A DNA stretch of 64,000 bases from positions 1,304,871 through 1,368,870 of the forward strand of contig NZ_LMHK01000001.1 in NCBI RefSeq assembly GCF_001427875.1, read 5' to 3'. Positions 60,339 through 64,000 of this stretch are shown here, piece after piece. The notes beneath the pieces are model-generated. The model was not told where the DNA came from and searched no databases. It saw nothing but the letters and a program-made list of their open reading frames with translations. Every line of letters starts with the position of its first letter. Position 1 is the stretch's first letter. Source of the DNA: Devosia sp. Root685. Lineage in GTDB: Bacteria; Pseudomonadota; Alphaproteobacteria; Rhizobiales; Devosiaceae. The translations under genes and the position numbers were made by a program.

Positions 60339-60675
60339 GCTTGTATCTCCGTAGATGCGGGGCCGGTGACGCAATATCGGCGAGTGAATATCGTGAAGAG
60401 TACAGGGGCAAAGTGATTTGACCATTCACATTTCCGCCATGACCCCGGTACCGGCTTCGAGGACCGCGAGATGTTGCGAATGGGCAACCTTGTCCTTTGA
60501 TTCAAATGGCTCAAACAGTGAATCAAGCACTTGGCATTGCGATTCCACCGGGCGAGACAACATATTGAAACGGCATGAATATTTGTATGCCGGGCCCGTT
60601 CGGCTCGCTGCGGCTTGACCCTATGGGCGGGCCAGCCAATATTGGCGGCCTATACGCGGCTTGGGGGAGGCTGGA
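60339..60675. promoter_or_regulatory. divergent intergenic region in front of the yqiJK pair
   Basis: About 340 bp. Contains a perfect 8-bp inverted repeat TTGATTCA (60497-60504) / TGAATCAA (60519-60526), centres 22 bp apart (two helical turns), a candidate operator. A strong GGGGGAGG ribosome binding site precedes yqiJ. No gene recognised. Confidence 0.4.
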
Positions 60676-61314
60676 ATGGATCTGTTTGCGGCCGAAACGG
60701 CGCCCTTTGCCGTCGCGCTCGGTTTGACCCTTGCCATCGCACTGATCGAACTGGCCGGCGTGCTGATCGGGCTTAGCCCCAGCGAAGCGATCGACGGCAC
60801 CCTGCCCGATGCCGATGCGGACGCTTCCGGGATCGAACTCGGACCGCTGAGCCAGTTTCTCAACTGGCTCAGTTTTGGGCGGCTGCCGGCGCTGATCGTG
60901 CTTATTCTCGTTTGCACCAGCTTTGGGCTCGGCGGGTATATCGTGCAGGAAGCGATGCGGCGCATTTTCGGCTTTGCGCTGCAGCCGGCTATTGCCAGTG
61001 CGCCTGCCGCGGTATTTTCGCTGTTTGCGACGCATCATGTGGGTCACTGGCTCGGAAAGCTGATGCCGCGCGAGGAGACCGACGCGGTGAGCACGGCGGA
61101 CTTTATCGGCCGCGTCGCGACGGTGTTCCGCGGCACGGCCAGCAGCGGCAAGCCGGCGGAGGCCAAACTCACAGACATTCATGGCAAGACCCACTATGTG
61201 CTGGTCGAGCCTGACGATAACAAGCAATTGCTGTCCGAGGGTTCGGAAGTGGTGCTGGTGCGTCGTGAGGGACACATTTTCCGGGCCATCGTACGGCTCA
61301 AGCCCGTGCAGTGA
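60676..61314 (+). CDS. yqiJ: YqiJ-family inner membrane protein (OB-fold, NfeD-like)
   Basis: 212 residues from the ATG at 60676. Three hydrophobic regions (FAVALGLTLAIALIELAGVLIG; LPALIVLILVCTSFGLGGYI; IASAPAAVFSLFATHHVG) and a C-terminal OB fold (FIGRVATVFRGTASSGKPAEAKLTDIHGKTHYVLVEP...EGSEVVLVRREGHIFRAI). YqiJ/NfeD proteins are genetic partners of flotillins; here the flotillin gene overlaps the stop codon by one base (TGATG). Confidence 0.85.
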   Translation: MDLFAAETAPFAVALGLTLAIALIELAGVLIGLSPSEAIDGTLPDADADASGIELGPLSQFLNWLSFGRLPALIVLILVCTSFGLGGYIVQEAMRRIFGFALQPAIASAPAAVFSLFATHHVGHWLGKLMPREETDAVSTADFIGRVATVFRGTASSGKPAEAKLTDIHGKTHYVLVEPDDNKQLLSEGSEVVLVRREGHIFRAIVRLKPVQ

Positions 61315-63182
61315 TGGCCAAGATCAAAACGCCGGCAACCGGCGATCCTTCCGACCCGCCGGTCTTGCACGACGTGTCCCCTATTCCCGAACAACCCGTC
61401 ACCCCGCTTACCCTTCAGACGACAGGCCCCGCCCCCAGCAGCCAGGAGACTTTCGCCTTGTCCCAGACCATTCTCGATATTCTGATCGTCATTGCCGTCA
61501 TTCTCGTGGCGCTTTTCGCCATCGGCCTGATCGTGTCGCGGCTCTATCGCCGCTCGTCCAAGGAAGTCAGCTTCGTGCGCACCGGCTTTGGCGGGCAGAA
61601 GGTGATCATGAATGGCGGTGCGCTGGTTTTTCCGGTGCTGCATGAGCAGATCCCGGTCAACATGAACACGCTGCGGCTCGAAGTGCGGCGCGCCAATGAG
61701 CAGGCGCTGATCACGGCGGACCGCATGCGTGTCGATGTGCAGGCGGAGTTTTATGTGCGCGTGCAGCCGGTGGTGGAATCGATCGCCAATGCGGCGCAGA
61801 CGTTGGGCCGGCGGACGATGGAGCCGGCGGCGCTGAAGGAGCTGGTCGAAGGCAAATTCGTCGACGCCCTGCGTGCGGTGGCCGCCGAAATGGCGATGGA
61901 GGAACTGCACGAGCAGCGCGTTAATTTCGTGCAGAAGGTGCAGGCGGCGGTTTCCGAAGACATTCTCAAGAATGGTCTCGAACTTGAATCGGTGTCACTG
62001 ACCGGGCTCGACCAGACCAATCGCGAGTTCTTCAACCCTGACAATGCGTTCGACGCCGAAGGTCTGACCAAGCTGACGCAGGCGATCGAGGAGCGGCGCA
62101 AGACGCGCAACGATATCGAGCAGGAAACACAGGTTCTGATCGAGCGCAAAAACCTCGATGCCGAGCAGCAGAAGTATCAGATCGCCCGCGACAAGGAATT
62201 TGCCCGGCTCGAGCAGGAGCGCGAAATCCAGGTGCGCATGGCCGAGCAATCGGCGCTGATCAAGCAGCAGCAATCGGAACGTGAGCGCGAGGCGGAAGAG
62301 GCCCGTATTCTGGCCGCGCAGCAGGTGCGGCAGGCTGATATCGCCTCAGGGCAGATCGTCAAGGAGCGCGAGATCGCGACCGCGCTGGCGGTGGAAGCGG
62401 CGGCGGTGGACAAGGCCAAGCAGATTGCGCTGGCCGAGCAGGCACGCGATATCGCCGTGTCGATCAAGAGCAAGGAAAAGTCGGTTGCCGATGCCGCGGC
62501 TGACGAAGCGCGCGCGCTGGCCGCAAAGGCAGCGGAAGAGGTGACGACCTCGCGCCAGACGGCGGTTGCCGAGCGCGAAAAGGCCATTCAGCTGATCGAA
62601 GCGCGCAAGGCGGCCGAGCAGCAGGCAATTAGCATCACCGTGGCGGCGGAGGCGGAAAAGGCAGCGGCGGCGGATCGGGCCGAAGCCATCCGCATTGGGG
62701 CGGAAGCCGAGGCCGAAAAGCAGCGCGTGGGGGCCAAGGGCGCGGCTGACGCCGAACTGCTGCGCGCCGAGGCGCTGGCGGCGACCTACAAGGTTGAGGC
62801 CGAAGGCAAGCGCACGATCAACGAGGCCAGCAATACGCTTTCGCCCGAGCAGATCGCCATGCAGGTGCGGATCAAGCTGATCGAGGCCCTGCCCCAGATC
62901 ATCGCCGAGAGCGTCAAGCCGATGCAGAATATCGACGGGATCAAGATCCTGCATGTTGATGGGCTGAACGGGTCGAGCGGCAATGGTGCGGGTGAGGCCG
63001 GCAGCGGGGTTCCCGCCGGTGGGCTGGCGGATCAGGCGGTTGCGGCAGCGCTGCGCTATCGCAGTCAGGCGCCGCTGATCGATGCGCTGATGAGCGAATT
63101 GGGATTGTCCGGCGGGACGCTCGATGGGCTGGCGAGTTCGGTGACGCAGGCGGCGCCTGTGGAGCCGAAGGGGCGGAAGTAG
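61314..63182 (+). CDS. yqiK: flotillin-family protein YqiK
   Basis: 622 residues from the ATG at 61314. An N-terminal membrane helix (ILDILIVIAVILVALFAIGLIVSRLY) is followed by the SPFH/band-7 domain (SFVRTGFGGQKVIMNGGALVFPVLHEQIPVNMNTLRLEVRR starts it), a long Ala/Glu/Lys/Gln-rich coiled coil (about residues 260-500) and a flotillin C-terminal segment (EQIAMQVRIKLIEALPQIIAESVKPMQNIDGIKIL). Scaffolds membrane microdomains together with YqiJ. Confidence 0.92.
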   Translation: MAKIKTPATGDPSDPPVLHDVSPIPEQPVTPLTLQTTGPAPSSQETFALSQTILDILIVIAVILVALFAIGLIVSRLYRRSSKEVSFVRTGFGGQKVIMNGGALVFPVLHEQIPVNMNTLRLEVRRANEQALITADRMRVDVQAEFYVRVQPVVESIANAAQTLGRRTMEPAALKELVEGKFVDALRAVAAEMAMEELHEQRVNFVQKVQAAVSEDILKNGLELESVSLTGLDQTNREFFNPDNAFDAEGLTKLTQAIEERRKTRNDIEQETQVLIERKNLDAEQQKYQIARDKEFARLEQEREIQVRMAEQSALIKQQQSEREREAEEARILAAQQVRQADIASGQIVKEREIATALAVEAAAVDKAKQIALAEQARDIAVSIKSKEKSVADAAADEARALAAKAAEEVTTSRQTAVAEREKAIQLIEARKAAEQQAISITVAAEAEKAAAADRAEAIRIGAEAEAEKQRVGAKGAADAELLRAEALAATYKVEAEGKRTINEASNTLSPEQIAMQVRIKLIEALPQIIAESVKPMQNIDGIKILHVDGLNGSSGNGAGEAGSGVPAGGLADQAVAAALRYRSQAPLIDALMSELGLSGGTLDGLASSVTQAAPVEPKGRK

Positions 63183-63257
63183 ACTCTAAAGCCCCAAGGC
63201 CACGGGGCTGCCCTCTGACTTGATCCAAAGCAGCCCCATGTTGGCAATTTTCCTCCG

Positions 63258-63328
63258 CGTCATTCCCGCGAAAGCGGGAATCTCTCTCTGTGTTCGAAGC
63301 AGAGATTCCCGCTTTCGCGGGAATGACG
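63258..63328. repeat. large palindromic dispersed repeat (RCP/REP-like)
   Basis: Two perfectly complementary 28-nt arms (63258-63285 and 63301-63328) around a 15-nt centre. Each arm is itself a hairpin TTCCCGC-GAAA-GCGGGAA preceded by GTCA. The GTCATTCCCGCGAAAGCGGGAAT unit is a familiar dispersed element of alphaproteobacterial genomes. Located between yqiK and the MFS gene, where it would also fold as a bidirectional terminator. Confidence 0.75.
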
Positions 63329-63401
63329 TGGTTGCAGGGGGAGAATGGCCCTCGGGTCAAACCCGGGGGCAGTGCGTGGGTGGGGGCGTTGGGGCCCTGC
63401 C

Positions 63402-64000
63402 CTACGGCGTCACTGTTGCCGGGGCGCCGACCACGGAGGCGGCGGCTTCTTCTTCGGCTTTTATCTCGGCTTCGGGTTCCTGGCGCAGCGTGTTGGCCAA
63501 AGGACGTTCTTCGAGGAGGAAGGTCAGGCAGAAGGCAAGGATGGCGGCGCCGGCTGCGGTGAAAAAGACCGGATGGAGCGCACCGGCAAAGGCTTCAAGA
63601 ACCATGTTGCGGGTCGCTTCTGGCAAGGCCGCGACGGCCTGGGCGCTAAAGCTGCTGGCGCCGCCTCCCGCTGGCATGGCTTCGCCGAGGCGGGCGGCAA
63701 GACCGCTCGTAAAGATGGCGCCGAAGACCGATACGCCGATCGAGCCGCCGATCTGGCGGAAGAGCGTGGTGCCGGCCGTGGCGGCGCCGACGACTTCGCG
63801 AGCCACGGCGTTCTGTGTGGCGGTGACGCTGACGCTGTTGACCGGGCCGATACCGGCGCCAACCAGGAACATATAGATGGCGACAAGCCAGGCCGGCGTA
63901 TCGAGCTGCATATTTCCCAGCAGCATCAGGCCCACGACCAGCACGAAAGTCGAAAGCCGCGGCAGGATGCGATAGCGGCCGGTGCGGGTCATGAAGAAGC
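63402..64000 (-). CDS. MFS transporter of the DHA2 (14-TM, EmrB/QacA) type, C-terminal part
   Basis: The frame continues past the right window edge; the last about 199 residues are visible. Membrane segments include LSTFVLVVGLMLLG, WLVAIYMFLVGAGIGPVNSV, a GGSIGVSVFGAIFTSGL segment typical of DHA2 exporters (IGGSIGVSVFGAIF), and a final helix FFTAAGAAILAFCLTFLLEERPL. Probably a drug/proton antiporter. The C-terminal tail is acidic. Confidence 0.82.
   Translation of the reverse strand, partial: FFMTRTGRYRILPRLSTFVLVVGLMLLGNMQLDTPAWLVAIYMFLVGAGIGPVNSVSVTATQNAVAREVVGAATAGTTLFRQIGGSIGVSVFGAIFTSGLAARLGEAMPAGGGASSFSAQAVAALPEATRNMVLEAFAGALHPVFFTAAGAAILAFCLTFLLEERPLANTLRQEPEAEIKAEEEAAASVVGAPATVTP

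Noticed and set aside
1-64000. CRISPR array, integrase, transposase or phage genes
   Set aside because: I looked for regularly spaced repeats and for recombinase or phage motifs in all frames and found none; the repeats present are isolated palindromes.

Overview
The window looks like a chromosomal segment of a high-GC alphaproteobacterium. Hyphomicrobiales, perhaps Devosia-like, is my inference from gene repertoire, the style of the small conserved hypotheticals and the intergenic palindromes; no rRNA or other taxonomic marker is present. About 50 protein genes and one tRNA-Ser can be supported. The left 53 kb is almost wholly accessory catabolic operons, each with its own transporter or local regulator. 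The right 10 kb is housekeeping-like.

Layout. (1) 1-2.6 kb: 3' end of a GH4 glycosidase and a sugar-binding protein, ending in a strong terminator. (2) 2.9-11.3 kb: a peptide-type ABC importer operon (binding protein, two permeases, two ATPases) followed by an AbgB-like M20 amidohydrolase, with a divergent LysR gene. (3) 11.3-13.9 kb: a TIM-barrel sugar isomerase/epimerase and a GMC oxidoreductase. (4) 14.2-22.1 kb: AraC regulator, MBL-fold hydrolase, copper amine oxidase, APC permease, M20D amidohydrolase and MarR regulator, which together suggest amine and acyl-amino-acid use.

(5) 22.1-39.2 kb: the most interesting region. It holds fused-type indolepyruvate oxidoreductase iorA/iorB; a cupin-FAH-SDR operon; a MarR gene; a RidA/thioesterase/SDR/bifunctional anthraniloyl- or salicylyl-CoA monooxygenase-reductase operon; and an operon of two acyl-CoA ligases, a kynurenine-formamidase/isatin-hydrolase-type cyclase, a DUF35-SDR fusion and a thiolase-fold protein that lacks the usual catalytic Cys and His. 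Together they look like a CoA-thioester route for an aromatic amine, salicylate-like or indolic compound. A TAGTTTA-containing motif is shared between the MarR/cupin intergenic region and the monooxygenase promoter, and a separate palindrome overlaps the iorA promoter.

(6) 39.3-53.0 kb: LysR, aldehyde dehydrogenase, two tandem GMC alcohol dehydrogenases of identical length, a ribose-type ABC importer, AraC, a second aldehyde dehydrogenase and an amidase. This is a second complete uptake-and-oxidation cluster, for an unknown alcohol or amide. (7) 53.1-64 kb: methyltransferase, small conserved proteins, tRNA-Ser(GCU), DUF2147 protein, GST, glyoxalase-like protein, TSUP permease, molybdopterin oxidoreductase, membrane protein, YqiJ/YqiK (flotillin) pair and the 3' part of a DHA2-type MFS exporter. 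All four dispersed palindromic repeats I found lie in this right part, and the tRNA-Ser sits near its left edge, so the tRNA may mark an accessory/core boundary. I saw no insertion sequence, integrase, phage gene or CRISPR array.
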